Shown piece after piece: positions 34,924 through 48,774 of a stretch of DNA of 64,000 nucleotides. Every line of letters starts with the position of its first letter. Position 1 is the first letter of the stretch. The position numbers and the translations under genes were made by a program. The stretch is from positions 2,057,690 to 2,121,689 of the forward strand of contig BCHH01000008.1 of NCBI GenBank assembly GCA_001599595.1. Reading direction: 5' to 3'. The stretch is from Beverwykella pulmonaria (taxonomy: Eukaryota > Ascomycota > Dothideomycetes > Pleosporales > Melanommataceae). A model generated the notes under the pieces. The model worked only from the letters and a program-made list of their open reading frames with translations. It did no database searches and was not told where the DNA came from.

Positions 34924-35438
34924 AGGGAGAGATTGGAACGATTGGTGCAAAGGCGGAAGGCATTTATCTGCTTGAGTGGACTGTGAGATTCCAACAGGGC
35001 AGATGGGCAACGTAGTGACGATGTTTGCATCTCACCACACCAACTCAATAACGAGGACAAGAAGGCAGAAGCCGAATGTAGAACATGTGTACATAGATGT
35101 ACAAAATCACCAAACAACCGGACATGGATCACATGAATTTATATGCTCCCAGTGTTTGTTACTTGAAGCACTAAAAGCTCATCGCAACACAAAAATGGCT
35201 GACACAGCTCATCCAGTAACCCAATGCCAGCCCCAGAAAGGATTACCAAATATTTTTCCAAAAGCGCCAAATTTGTGAGCCCAAGTTGTAGTGCATAAAG
35301 CGAAGGAAACAGAAATTGTTAAGAAGAGATCATAATGAATGGGCGAAAAGTAAAGAAAGTGGTATCATCAGTGTATATGTATATGTCTTTCCAAGTACGC
35401 CCTGTCCCAGTTCCGACCCCATGTCCAGACCCTCTCGC
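34924..35438. other. 3' flanks of COA1 and the membrane protein gene
   Basis: Convergent ends of two genes, no coding potential recognised. Confidence 0.5.
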
Positions 35439-36635
35439 TCAGATTTTGGTCGCAAAATCCGCATCTGCACGCCTCACACTCGGATGATGTGCCAAATTCG
35501 GCCGCACCAAATGCGCAAACTGCGGGTTGATATTCAAAGGCGCCGAGATCTCTGGCACATGCGGCACTTCAGAATCCCTGCCGCGCTTGTTCCTCTTGCC
35601 GCCGGGCCACCGCGACTCGCCAGATGTTGAGCGGGAGTATGTCGAGCTAGTGCGCCTGTATGTGCCGCCATTGGCGGTAGTGGTGTTGGACCCGAAGAGG
35701 TTCTTCAGCGGTGAGGAACTGTGGTACGAGGGGAGAATCGACTGTCTCGCGTTGCGGAATGTGCGCGCGGGGCTAAAATTGAACTGCGAGAAGCGGGAAG
35801 ACTTTTGTGGGGATTCAATGGGAGAGGACATGTCGACGGGAGGTGTGCCGAGACGTGGGGGGGCGTGCGAGCGGAGGGATGAGGAAGACCGAGTGTTGAT
35901 GCTAAAGGCTTTGTGCTTGGGATCTATGGCTTCCATGTCGGTGTGGTACGAGGACGCGGTTTCGGAGAGGGTGATGGCGCCGTGGGAGCGCACACGGCGC
36001 GCGGTTATGTGCCGGGATTTGTCGCGGAAGACGAAGCTCTGCAAGAATGTCAGTATGTGGGATGGCATTGGAAGGAGAGAAGGAGCTTACAGCAACAATG
36101 TTGAAGAAGCCAATGACGATGGCTAGACAGCCTGATGCTACGAGCAAGCGCCAGAACGGCAGACCCAAGGACTTCTGGCTTGTGGCCTCCTTGTTCATGT
36201 TCCCGAGCATGTTGAACCCGGAAATCATCATGAGGACGCCCAAGGCAACAAAGCCATGGCTCGGGCTAAGAAGAGGCCAGTTGCGGGCGAAGTAGCCGCG
36301 GAACATTGAGCATTCGGACACGATGAGGAACACTGTAGAATGTTAAATCGGCTTTCAATATTGGATGCAAGTTGGTGTGCTTACGGCCTAGGACACCGGT
36401 AACGAAGTGACTAGTTGCGTCGAAGAAGAAGAACTGAATGATGTTGTTAGATGTTGGCGTGAGGTTGGAGGGAGTTGGTAATGGGAAAACGCACCTTGGA
36501 GACAATAAAAGTCTTGACCAGCATCACGACGCTGCTTGCAACGACGGATGAGAGAGTGATAATGTTGAGACCGCGAATGATATTGAGGATTATGTAGCCT
36601 GGACCGGCCAGATGTTCTGCTGAGAGGAGAGCCAT
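35439..36635 (-). CDS. Four-helix fungal membrane protein (DUF7598-like)
   Basis: Four exons, 36635-36495, 36433-36385, 36332-36091 and 36038-35439, 343 residues, introns 52-61 bp. Four hydrophobic segments are visible: GLNIITLSSVVASSVVMLV, TSHFVTGVLGLFLIVSE (across a splice site), SHGFVALGVLMMISGFNMLG, and LLVASGCLAIVIGFFNIVAS. Between helices 2 and 3 is the conserved motif MFRGYFARNWPLLSPSHGF. The C-terminal 200 residues are cytosolic-type, Ser/Arg-rich and disordered, probably phosphorylated. I recognise this as a fungus-specific membrane family of unknown function. No reaction or partner can be stated. Confidence 0.75.
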
Positions 36636-38766
36636 TGCTGGGATATTGGGATGCTGAGGGAGCTGGTGGATTGAATATGTGTAAAAATGGGTGGGGCGGG
36701 CTGGCCGGCAGTCGTGAGAGCGCTTCAAGCGGTAGACGCGAGGGAGTTGAATAAATACAGACGATGAGGGTAGAGGGTTGCGAGCTATTAGAGGAAGAAT
36801 ATCCCGCGCCGTCGAGGCTGGAAAGTCTTCTCACTCGACAATAGGAACGATGGCAGAAGGTGAAGAGAGAGACAGTGACAATAGGAAAGAAGGAGAAAAT
36901 GATGGGATTGAGGGAACCAAATCCAAGGCCCCACGGCCCAATCTATGGTCTATTTGCACGATGATAGCTTGCGCGCTGGCCAATCTTCACCAACTCGCCA
37001 TTGAGTGGCCCAAAATGCACGACAAGGCATATGCATCCGCTCTCCCAAAAGGCGCTTGAAACACTATTTCTCCCCTCGATGGAGTCTAGCCCGAGAATCT
37101 CAAGCTCAGGAGCGGACGGGGCCGCCTTTCCCGCCAGGCCTTCCTCGCAGGCCAATATCGACGGCAGCGGTGGTTGCGCGTAGGCAAAGGTGAAGCACGG
37201 TCTGGTCGACGTGTGGTGGTCGCGTAACGATTGGCTAGGAGCGAAGCAAACGCGCTGGCGAGAGACAGGGGCACGTGTTTCAGGATCCTAAAACGGCACC
37301 ATGGACTGAGCATCCGCGGGGCGGCAAGATTCGCTGGCCCTGCAATCGTTGAAAGCAATATTGGGCATGCAACGATGCGCGATGGTGGTGGCGACAATGT
37401 GGTGAACGATGATCAAAAAGAAGCGCGCGGGTCGTTGTTGAAACCTTGATTCTGTCGGGGGGATCAGCAGAGCTCTTCTTCAGCCTTCGAAGTGCCTTCT
37501 GTCTTTGTTGTACTTCAAATTCCTTTTTCACTTTGGTGCTGAGGCATCCAGTCATGTCGCTGTCCGAGTTGACGTAGAACTCTGTTGAAATTGCAAACAC
37601 AGGCTCTAACCGTGCAACCATGGCTTGCCACAGCATAGACGCATAGCGGAGTTAAGTACCGGCATCTGTAATTTCTTTTGCGCGTGACAACCTGAAGCCT
37701 CCGGTAGTGCCTATGGTCCTGCTATTGGTATTGCTTCTATTCTCCGCATAAACTAGAAGGGGAAGCCTTCAACGGAACGTCTACATCCAATGCAAGATAT
37801 TCCAAATACGTTATCTAGGTTTGATTTCTAGGACTTTGAGTGGTCTGATTGTAGATATTGAGATGAAAAAGAAAAACGTACTGAACAGGAACCCGAGACT
37901 TAATGGGCAAATATCGACGAGGATGCAGCCCTATGCATCCCAACGTCATATCCATCGTCAGAAAATACATGCCGCAAAGTTCCATGTTAGAATTCACCGC
38001 ACTGCAATTGGAGACTCAATTTCCAAGTCCTGTATTCGCCCATTTCAATCTTCCGGGTAACCACATTGTATGTAGACATACAAACCTCAAATCACTGACT
38101 CGATGATCCAACGTCATTCACACATCTACCCCAAGCGGGCCATCTCTACCCCGCATCAACCTCCCTATACTTTCCCGTCAAGCAAATCAAAATGCTCTAC
38201 GATCAAAATGCCAAGCAAATCACTATTTTGCAGTGGGAACCCGTAACATCAAGAATATAATTAATTTGTATTCACTCAGTATGATAGAGCAGTGAGTAAT
38301 CCGTCATATCTCCGGGTAGGACTCCCTTCGTAGCTGCCCTGTCCTCATTCTCTTTCTAAATAGAATCTTTTGCAGCAACTCTAAGGCGGGCGTCTAAAGT
38401 ATATATAGTCCCACCTGTTTGTAGGCTACGTTTACACATGAGAGAGAGGACTACAACCGTAGTCCCAGCCTAGAGATATAGTCATGCAAGACAACGTGTT
38501 AATACACACCTGTAACCAGGCTAAAGAGTACCTAGAAATCTATAGCGTTTATACCATAGAATAGCCTTTAGATTTCTACATCCTCAAAAGTAGCGGGGTC
38601 AATTTGACGGGTTTCTGCTTACAAATGCTTGCCCGGAGACTTAAGTCCAAGTCCCACACCCGCCCTTCGTTGAGCAAACCCCAACTTTCTAATCTCCATC
38701 TTCAGTCCACAGTCAATCTTAAATCCAACCCCACAAGTCCACAACTCCATTCAACGACCTTGCAAA
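36636..38766. other. 2.1-kb region without a confident gene
   Basis: Holds the promoter of the membrane protein gene and of the cupin gene. A minus-strand frame at 37636-37280 starts MLWQAMVARLEPVFAISTEF and then has a basic, helix-like stretch (KALRRLKKSSADPP) before turning into arginine/histidine-rich noise. It could be a short first exon but nothing follows it. 38340-38600 is rich in CTAG/TTAG and holds the inverted repeat GGACTAC-AACC-GTAGTCC (38447-38464), compatible with an old RIP-affected repeat. Confidence 0.35.
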
Positions 38767-39549
38767 ATGGCAGACAAGAAAACAATAGGCCCCTTGATCG
38801 AAACCGTGACCTCTCTTCCCCCAAATAGACGCTACATACTCACCCACGACAAAGATGGGAAATCCATCGTGCACTCCTCCCCCCCACAACTATACCACGG
38901 CCGTGCCGGCGTAGGAGGAATGGCGCGATCATGTACTTCTTCTCATCCCTCTCCATACACATACCCAAATCCTCACACGCTCTGCTTCCCTCCTGTGCGA
39001 TGTGTACATGCTGACCAGAACTCCAGACGCGACATCCAGCACCCCGGCCATCCTCACCGACTCTGCTGACATAGCTTCCTACCTCTCTGCCTCTGGTCCG
39101 GCCTCGCACACCAACCATTCCATCGTCCCCAGCGTCCCTGGCGCGAATTTACTAGTCATTGACCTCGCGCCCGGTGGTGAAAGCCAAATGCACAGAACCG
39201 TCTCCATCGACTTCAGCATCTGCGTGCTTGGGGAAATAAAGATGGAGTTGGATGGCGGTGAGATGTTGGAGTTGCGGCCCGGGGTACGTCCGTAGCTTTT
39301 TCTTTTAAATTTTTTAATATTTGATAGAGGTTGTGCGGAAGGAAGGCTGGCTGACATGCAGAGTAGGACCACGTCGTCCAGCGTGGAACAATGCATAAAT
39401 GGTACAATGCATCTCAGACGGAGCCTGCACGCTTCGTCGCCGTGACACTACCGTGCGAGCCCTTCGAGATCCCAGGGACGGGCAAGATGTTGACAGAGGA
39501 ACATATTGAGGGAACTGGCGCCATACAGAAAGATGGGAGTAGACTGTAG
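38767..39549 (+). CDS. Cupin-domain protein
   Basis: Three exons, 38767-38932, 39027-39283 and 39367-39549, 201 residues. The N-terminal part (MADKKTIGPLIETVTSLPP) leads into a single double-stranded beta-helix cupin. The first cupin motif is around MHRTVSIDFSICVLGEIKME and the second around GDHVVQRGTMHKWYNA, with histidines available for metal binding. Splice sites join MARSY to ATSSTPAIL and RPG to DHVVQ in phase. Proteins of this small fungal cupin_2 family are usually annotated without a substrate. No neighbouring gene suggests a pathway. Confidence 0.8.
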
Positions 39550-39842
39550 TGCAGTTATCAAAAAATGCGAATGGATAGGGCACAGAAGCATTGAAAGTGT
39601 TACAAAGTTAGGAAAGTATCTTAGCTAATTTCACAGTGGTCATGCATCCTAAGCTCCCAAATAGAATTGTCGTGAACCTACCCGTCTTTCTCTAGCCTCA
39701 CCAACTGGCGACTATTTCTCGTCCACGCCAGGAGTCGACATCACCATTCCCAGTCATATCAGCGCCGTTGCTAGAAGAAGGCATTCAATAAGCTCTATCA
39801 GATTGCCTATCGTGAGCTCCCAATTCGGCTTCGATCATAATT

Positions 39843-42534
<2,692 letters not shown>

Positions 42535-43598
42535 GTTGGAATGTGGTCGGTGGCGGTTTGGTTATGCGGTGTGAGGCTCGTGGTGGGACCGAGGCGGCGC
42601 CCACAATTCGAATTCGCGGGCAAGTGTAGAGGGCGCGGAGGCAGATTCGTAGGTGCGGTGAGCGTGGAGATATAGAAGGAGAGCAGCTGCAGATCGGGTA
42701 CGAGGTCACAGGCTGCAGCGAATGCGTGAACTTGCAACGTTCCCAATATCTCGGAGGTGGGTTCGCTGGTTGGGTAACAGAACGCCCATGCGGCCAGATT
42801 GGAGGTTTAGGTGATCTAGCGACCAAAGCGGTTTGGCGTACGCCGGCCATGAACCTATTTCTAAATTTTCGCCTCTCTCTCCTCTTCTTCTTCAACACCG
42901 CCAGCTTACAAACACTACTTCGGCAGCCTCGTCAACCAACATGTGGAGGCTGTTTTCGCGCTGCGCGTAGAGGAGAGTAGGCCCATGGCTGGGCACCCGA
43001 TCTCTTATCAACCCGTTCCGGGTCTCGTGGGAGCTTGGGAATCAGCAGAGGCCACATATTTTCTCACACATTTATTTTGTGTCATATTTGAACTGCAACT
43101 ATTATGGCTCTCACAAATCGACCATCACTGCTACAAACCTTCGAATGATATATCGCGACAAGCTCTACTCCGCAGAGTCGTCAATGTCCTTGCTGCTGGG
43201 CACGGTGGAGGGCAATATCTTCAACCGCTGTACTAGTCACTCGAGACCGGACATTGGACCAACAGGTCCATAAGAGAGATGGAACTTGAGGAGAGGTTGT
43301 TAAGATATGACTTGAATATATGGAAATTGGACAATCGATCCATTCCATATTGATATAGACGTCGGACACTCCCCTCCCCTCCCCCCTTTGTATTACTTTG
43401 GCATTCTTTCGTTGCCTCTGGTTGTAGTTTGTCGTTTCTCTAATGTATGAGTGGTTGTACCAGCATCACTCTGATTCTCCATCAATTATATCTCCGTAGC
43501 TATCTCCATAGCACGTCCGTCCATGGCATATTTCTGCTTTTTATCCTCGCCTGTTTTACAACCAGGCAACCAAGTCATTTTCTTCCAACAGTTGCCTC
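42535..43598. other. SEC23 upstream region, unassigned frames
   Basis: Promoter of SEC23 and spacer to the small secreted protein gene. A plus-strand frame at 43079-43236 contains MIYRDKLYSAESSMSLLLG, which looks protein-like, but no upstream exon could be joined to it. No family is recognised. Confidence 0.4.
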
Positions 43599-44139
43599 CT
43601 ACGCATCGCAAATCAAATCAAAATCCGGGAACGCAGGATCCGGCCCAATGTTCGTGCTCGCAACGGCGGTAGTAAAATCCTGGACTTTGGCACTTGTTTG
43701 CGCGGCGGTGCATGCATCTACAACGCCATACACATTAGCCCACACCCATAATCCATAACCTTCTCCCCAATCCGCTCCACTCACCTCTCTGCTTATCGCA
43801 ATCATTCACCGTAAACCCCCCCTTATTGTTAGCGGCATTCGCCGCCTCCGAACACCCATTCTTCTGATTATCACAACTCCTCCCACTCGCACTCTTGAAG
43901 TCTGGAAATGTATCCCCGTCTACGGAAAACGGCCTCTTACTATCACCTGAATTCGTGATCGGGGACGCCGCAACGCCTCCTAGTGCGCCGCTGAAGGTTT
44001 GCAGGTCGGTGGACTGGCGCAGGAAGAGCGTGTGCCGCGGGATGAGGAAGGTGTTGTGCGCAGGCACGAGGGGAGGCTGGGGGGAGGCAGTTGCGAGGGC
44101 GAGGAAGGGGAGGAGGAGGGTTAGAATGGGGGTGTGCAT
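43599..44139 (-). CDS. Small secreted cysteine-containing protein
   Basis: Two exons, 44139-43785 and 43717-43599, 157 residues, 67-bp intron. A clear signal peptide (MHTPILTLLLPFLALATASP) is followed by a 110-residue mature chain. Its cysteines fall in a CDNQKNGC/CDKQRDAC pair pattern and a final DLICDA. The C-terminal stretch NIGPDPAFPDFDLIC is a pattern I have seen in small secreted proteins of related fungi. No enzymatic motif is visible. Such proteins are often surveyed as candidate effectors or wall-associated proteins, but no role can be assigned here. Confidence 0.75.
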
Positions 44140-45234
44140 TTTGATTGGAGGGTATTAAGAGGGTGGACGGCCAGCGTGTGTATGTATGTAGACAACAACG
44201 AATGTAGGTAGAAAATAAAGGCAAACAGCGAGCGGCGCAAGAACTCCCAAAATCGAGAAACAGAGCAATCAAAGCAGGTCGCAAACCAGGCTCACTCCCC
44301 CCCATATATCCACACACAAGATCGACAAACCAGCATGATCATGGCCTGCAATTCCCACATCATGCGACAGCCGTTTTGGCCGCCCCATCTCGCGATTCCG
44401 CATTAGGCAGTGTGGGGTTTGCGCTGCGACGGGGATGAAACGTGAGACATGATTGCTGGTGTGCTGATGGCTGCGCCCCTGGGATTCGAGACATGCGGCA
44501 TGCGAACGAACAGCGAGCGAACGTCCATCTCCCGGGGATGACACGAGATGGGCGGAGGCTAATGTTGTACACGGAGGATGGTGAGGATGCGAGGCTGCAA
44601 CGGACTCAAGACCTTTGCCTCAGGCACGCTTCCACAGAGCTCTCAATCAGAGCACGTGGCTGAAGTGATGAATAGGGAAAATACGTTTTTGAGCAGATTT
44701 AGTATGATTTGGTATCTATTGGTATTTGTTGGTATTTATTGGTATTAGATTGATGCTACAAGCATGTGTACGCTGAAAGTCCCAAGATACCGTACAACTT
44801 TTACTTGGACTCGTGCCTCCCGCACCTGTCTGATTACGATATGTGACATAAAGGAAAGAAGCCGCTGAAGCCAATGTGCATCTCTCGGAACCATCCGTCG
44901 AGATGAGGTAGGAGTGAGTAGGATAAACTCGCCAAATTACAAAGAATTATTTTTACGCTTGCAATCTATGGTAGAGGTACAGGCATAGTATGCACCCAGA
45001 CCGCTCGCAATGCACCCAAGATAACAACCCACCCAAAAGCCGGCGCCTCGCATCCAGTAGTAGAGCTATTTCGGCCAGAAATCTCTGTACATGGCCAGGA
45101 CCGCCTTTCCCAACCAAGGAAACCCCGACATAACCCCTCGGCCGGCAGAGAAATCAGCCAAAAATGTTCGTTGGTATCGTTAACGAGCTTTGTACAGGAA
45201 ACGGCAAGCTTGTGTACATCCGGTTGAGGCCGGC
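44140..45234. other. Intergenic with a 10-bp tandem repeat
   Basis: 1.1-kb spacer. The GC-rich left half has only antisense shadows; the right half is AT-rich and holds a four-copy repeat at 44709-44748. No gene seen. Confidence 0.5.
44709..44748. repeat. 10-bp tandem repeat, four copies
   Basis: TTGGTATCTA, TTGGTATTTG, TTGGTATTTA and TTGGTATTAG follow one another without gaps. The 10-bp period is near one helical turn. Confidence 0.85.
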
Positions 45235-46065
45235 TTAGAAGTTGGCTGCTGCATTAGGCCGCCCACCGGGGTTGTGATACTGCTCGAGGTTGGACTGGAA
45301 AGGCGTGCTGCTGTTGGCACCGGGCGAAGGCTTGTCCCCGAGCGCGGATCCGGTCGAGAAGGTAAGGTCGTCGTCGTCTTCCGAGACACGCCTCTTGCGG
45401 CCCCAGATGCGCCAGCAGACGACGGCGATACCGCCGAGGAGGAGGGCGCCTCCCACGCCGCCGACGACTCCGCCGATGATGTTCTTCTTTTCTGTGCTGA
45501 GGCCGCCGCCCGAGCCTCCGTCTCCTTGCTGGGTCTCTGGTGGATCGGTGGTGAGGGCGGACCCCGTGGTGATGAGCGCAGTCCGCGAGGCAATGTTGGT
45601 GGCTACTTGGGTCTGGCCGTTGATGAAGGTGAGGTAGGTGGTCGTGTATTGCTGGATGGACGTAGCCACGAGGGGCGTGGTTTTGACGATGGCTGTGGTG
45701 CGGCGGGTTGATTTCGATTCGGCTGCGGTTTGGCTGGGCTCGCTGCTCGGTGCTGCTGCTGATGTCGCGGGAGTGCTTGCCGGGGCCTGCGAGGACGGCT
45801 CTTGCGACGACGAGGGTGCTTGCGACGGCTCACTAGGGGCGGGCGTGGATGATGGAGGTTGCGTAGATGGCTGTTGGGTGGGCGTGGGCGTGGGAGTCGG
45901 CGTGGGCGTGGGCGTTGGCGTTGGTGTATTTCCAGTGCCGCTGGCCTGACGCTTCATGCCGTTGTGGATGTACGACTCGATTCCGTCGATGTTCATGGCC
46001 GACGTGACGGCCAGGAGAGCGCAGAGCGCGAACAGCAGCCATGACTGCCGCATGGCGGTGAGCAT
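45235..46065 (-). CDS. Mid2-like cell-surface stress sensor
   Basis: Intronless, 276 residues from the ATG at 46065 (another at 46053 leaves a cleaner signal peptide, MRQSWLLFALCALLAVTSA). A Kex2-type KR site follows (GMKRQ). The extracellular part is a Thr-Pro repeat of nine units and a Ser/Pro/Thr-rich mucin-like rod, expected to be O-mannosylated. A single membrane span (IIGGVVGGVGGALLLGGIAV, then VCW) precedes a basic stop-transfer (GRKRR) and a short acidic cytoplasmic tail (SEDDDDLTF). This is the layout of Mid2/Wtl-type sensors that report wall stress to Rho1. Identity with a named sensor cannot be proven by layout alone. Divergent from the PQ-loop gene. Confidence 0.7.
   Translation of the reverse strand: MLTAMRQSWLLFALCALLAVTSAMNIDGIESYIHNGMKRQASGTGNTPTPTPTPTPTPTPTPTQQPSTQPPSSTPAPSEPSQAPSSSQEPSSQAPASTPATSAAAPSSEPSQTAAESKSTRRTTAIVKTTPLVATSIQQYTTTYLTFINGQTQVATNIASRTALITTGSALTTDPPETQQGDGGSGGGLSTEKKNIIGGVVGGVGGALLLGGIAVVCWRIWGRKRRVSEDDDDLTFSTGSALGDKPSPGANSSTPFQSNLEQYHNPGGRPNAAANF
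45888..45936 (-). repeat. Thr-Pro coding minisatellite
   Basis: Hexamer-like GGCGTG/GGCGTT units (plus strand) encode an uninterrupted run of Thr-Pro pairs in the sensor ectodomain. Length variation between strains is likely. Confidence 0.8.
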
Positions 46066-46971
46066 GTTGGAGGGTGAGGAAATCGAGAGTGGGCGGAGGT
46101 CCACGGGGGTTGGGGCGCCTATATGGGTGCGACCGCTCGCGCTGTTTCGAAGAAGGTGAGCTGGATATTAAAGGGGGGAGCGACGGGCGAGTACGACGCC
46201 GGCGTGCGGTAGCGGGCGTGTGTCGTGTGGGTACGAGTGCGCGATGTGAAGGAAAAAAGCAAGAGACGCAAGAGAAAGCAAGTGAGCGTGATGTCTCGCG
46301 GACGTTGGGCGTGCTGGGGCGGGATGACTGAGCACAGGGCGAAGAAACTGTCACTGCCCCTGCCGCTGCAGGTTGCACGATCCTATCGCGAGGCGCCCAA
46401 AATAGCACTAGCGCATCGGTATTGGACAGCCTTTAACGTCGCCCGGAGTCGCTCGCCTGTCAACGCTTTCGTGGCGGAAGCTTGGAGGAACAGAGCCGTT
46501 GTTTTCACACAACAGCGCATCGCTCACCACGGATACAGTACGTTTGGAAAGCGTCTTGGGGCAGCGCCGGGTTCTGTGTTTTTCCTTATATTGGCTTCTG
46601 CATAAACACGTCTCAACTCGGCCATCACCGCTGCCGCTGGAGTGATCGGCGGCCAGACCCTGTCCAATGGTTCGGCACCCGCCCAACGGTGCGTCATATC
46701 ACTGCACGGTCGACGGCCAGTTTTTCTTTTTCTTCACCTCTCGCGACCTTGGATTGTCGAGGCTGCTGCATCTTGACCCCTCGGCACATGGAGTAGCACC
46801 GTACAGAACACGCGTGGCCGCTTTGCAGATTCTCTTTGACCACCCAGCCCATTTACCCACTCCCAGAACCAGGGTCATCCGACAACCACGCGCGCCCGCC
46901 CATCCGATTCGATCGCGGACGCAACCATCCCCACTCATCCACGCCATCGCACAGTTTGCAGACGCAGAAGC
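46066..46971. promoter_or_regulatory. Shared promoter of Mid2-like and PQ-loop genes
   Basis: A 0.9-kb divergent intergenic region. Frames on both strands here lack motifs. No specific site recognised. Confidence 0.4.
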
Positions 46972-48024
46972 ATGCCCATGTTCGCTGCGCTGCTGGCCCA
47001 GGGGCCCCCTCTGACGCCGCAAGAAGCCCTGTCCGGCGTCTTTGGCTCCATCTCCTTGGCCTCGTGGGTGTTCCTTTTGGTAAGTAGACTGCAACGCCAA
47101 AGGCATACGCATAGGTCGACGTTGTTCATCGGCTGCAGGTCCCCCAGTTGGTAGAGAACTACAAGCAGGGCTCCGCTGAAGGCATATCGCTCGCCTTCCT
47201 CGCCGTCTGGTTCATCGGCGACATCACGAACCTCGTCGGCAGCTTGTGGGCTGGTCTCGTGCCCACCGTCACTGCACTCGCCATATACTTCTGCTTCGCC
47301 GATCTCACCCTCATATCGCAGTGTCTCTACTACAACTTCAAGAATGCTCGCAAGTCCAAGAGGAGGTCCACCGGGAGCACGCTGGCCGCGGATGGCGCTG
47401 AGCAGCCGCTACTCCACCGCCATGATAGCAGCAACCTTGGCCTGCCAGGAAGCCACAGGAGGAAGAGCTCTGCAGCGAGCCGGCGGCGGAGGCCGAGCTC
47501 TCTGCCCAGCTTTATCGAGGAACCGGCCGAGGACGATGCCAACGCGTGGATCAAGAACTCGCTCAGCATCATCGGCGTCTGCATCATCGGAGCCGCGGGA
47601 TGGGCGATTGCGTGGAGCACAGGCGTGTGGCGCCCGACTCCCCTCGAGGATGACGGCCGTGCGCCCATGGCGCCTGGAGCCCAGATTTTAGGATACGCAT
47701 CTGCCGTCTGCTATCTTGGGGCTCGGATTCCCCAAATCATCAAGAACCAGCGTGACAGGTCCTGCGAGGGACTGTCGTTGCTCTTCTTCATGCTCTCGTT
47801 GCTCGGAAATGCTACCTATGGAGCAGGGGTATGTATGCCCTTGGATACCCGTCTTCACAAGTACTCACGCGTCTTGATAGATTCTATTCCACTCCGTCGA
47901 GAAAGAGTATTTCCTCACCAACCTCCCCTGGCTGATCGGCTCCCTTGGCACCATGGTCGAGGATGCCACCATCTTCATCCAGTTTCGCGCGTTTGGAACC
48001 GGCGAGCACACCGCCGTCGTCTAG
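46972..48024 (+). CDS. YPQ1: Vacuolar PQ-loop amino acid transporter (Ypq1 type)
   Basis: Three exons, 46972-47079, 47139-47828 and 47881-48024, 313 residues. Two PQ-loop motifs are present: VPQLVENYKQGSAEGISLAF near residue 37, and ARIPQIIKNQRDRSCEGLSL near residue 230. About seven hydrophobic segments are visible in the usual 3+1+3 order, with a long basic cytosolic loop (KSKRRSTGS, RRKSSAASRRRR) between the halves. Ypq1/Rtc2/PQLC2 proteins move cationic amino acids across the vacuolar or lysosomal membrane. A second ATG at 46978 is an alternative start. The splice sites rejoin WVFLL to VPQL and YGAG to ILFHSVEKEYF in phase. Confidence 0.85.
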
Positions 48025-48774
48025 CACAGCCTCCACTCCCTGTTCCCATCTCCAAAGTTATCTAGGGCCGCCATAGATAGGCTTTCGAGAATGTAAATCC
48101 CAAGATCTGCTTTGTTTATTTGTTTATGTATTGACTGGTCTGTCAGTCTTTGGTCTTTGATCCCCCAATCTGGTGGATCGGACATCATTTCTATCCCCGT
48201 CGTTTATCGTCGAGCCAGCTGCTACCACTGTCGTTGTCATGTTGAACGTTGTGGGAGGCGTACATGTTCTCTGCATTTGCCATGTTCGGTCTATAGGTAC
48301 GAGATTTCAGGAACCGGTGTAACCAAAGAAGTGAATAATGTGTGCACGTGCCCCCCATGCTCCCTCATCAATATAGTCATGCAGTATGCCGAGACTTCTG
48401 TCTCAATTATGTAATATTATTGGGGTGGGAGATAATTCGCTATCGCAAGAGGGCGCTTGTGCCTCACAGGAATACTGTAACTACCACTAGAGTAGCAATC
48501 GATTTTCAGCATAAGAAAGAAACGCAAGATTCATGATTAGCGTAGCATTCGGCTATATACAGGAAGCACCGCACTACTTCGCAAGCGATGTAGCTAGCTT
48601 CAATAGATGCGTTGCCAGTGAAGTCCAAATTGGTCTATGAGCGCCAGAAATGACAGTGACGAAGGAATCAAATACACAGGAGAGAAAGAACCCCATCGCA
48701 CCGCATCCTCATCCCAGAACGCTTGTAAGGACAGAGACTCGAAAGAAACGCTTGCATTGTCTGCATGGGACTGT
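48025..48774. other. 3' flanks of YPQ1 and ASN1
   Basis: Convergent gene ends, no further gene. The minus-strand frame that extends to 48600 is intron read-through of the asparagine synthetase gene. Confidence 0.6.

Noticed and set aside
37280..37636. Minus-strand frame starting MLWQAMVARLEP
   Set aside because: Only the first about 60 residues look protein-like; no downstream exon or homologue recognised.
43079..43236. Frame with MIYRDKLYSAESSMSLLLG
   Set aside because: Looks protein-like but could not be joined to other exons or assigned to a family.
45190..45949. Long plus-strand frames
   Set aside because: Antisense to the Mid2-like gene; composed of the complement of Ser/Thr/Pro codons.
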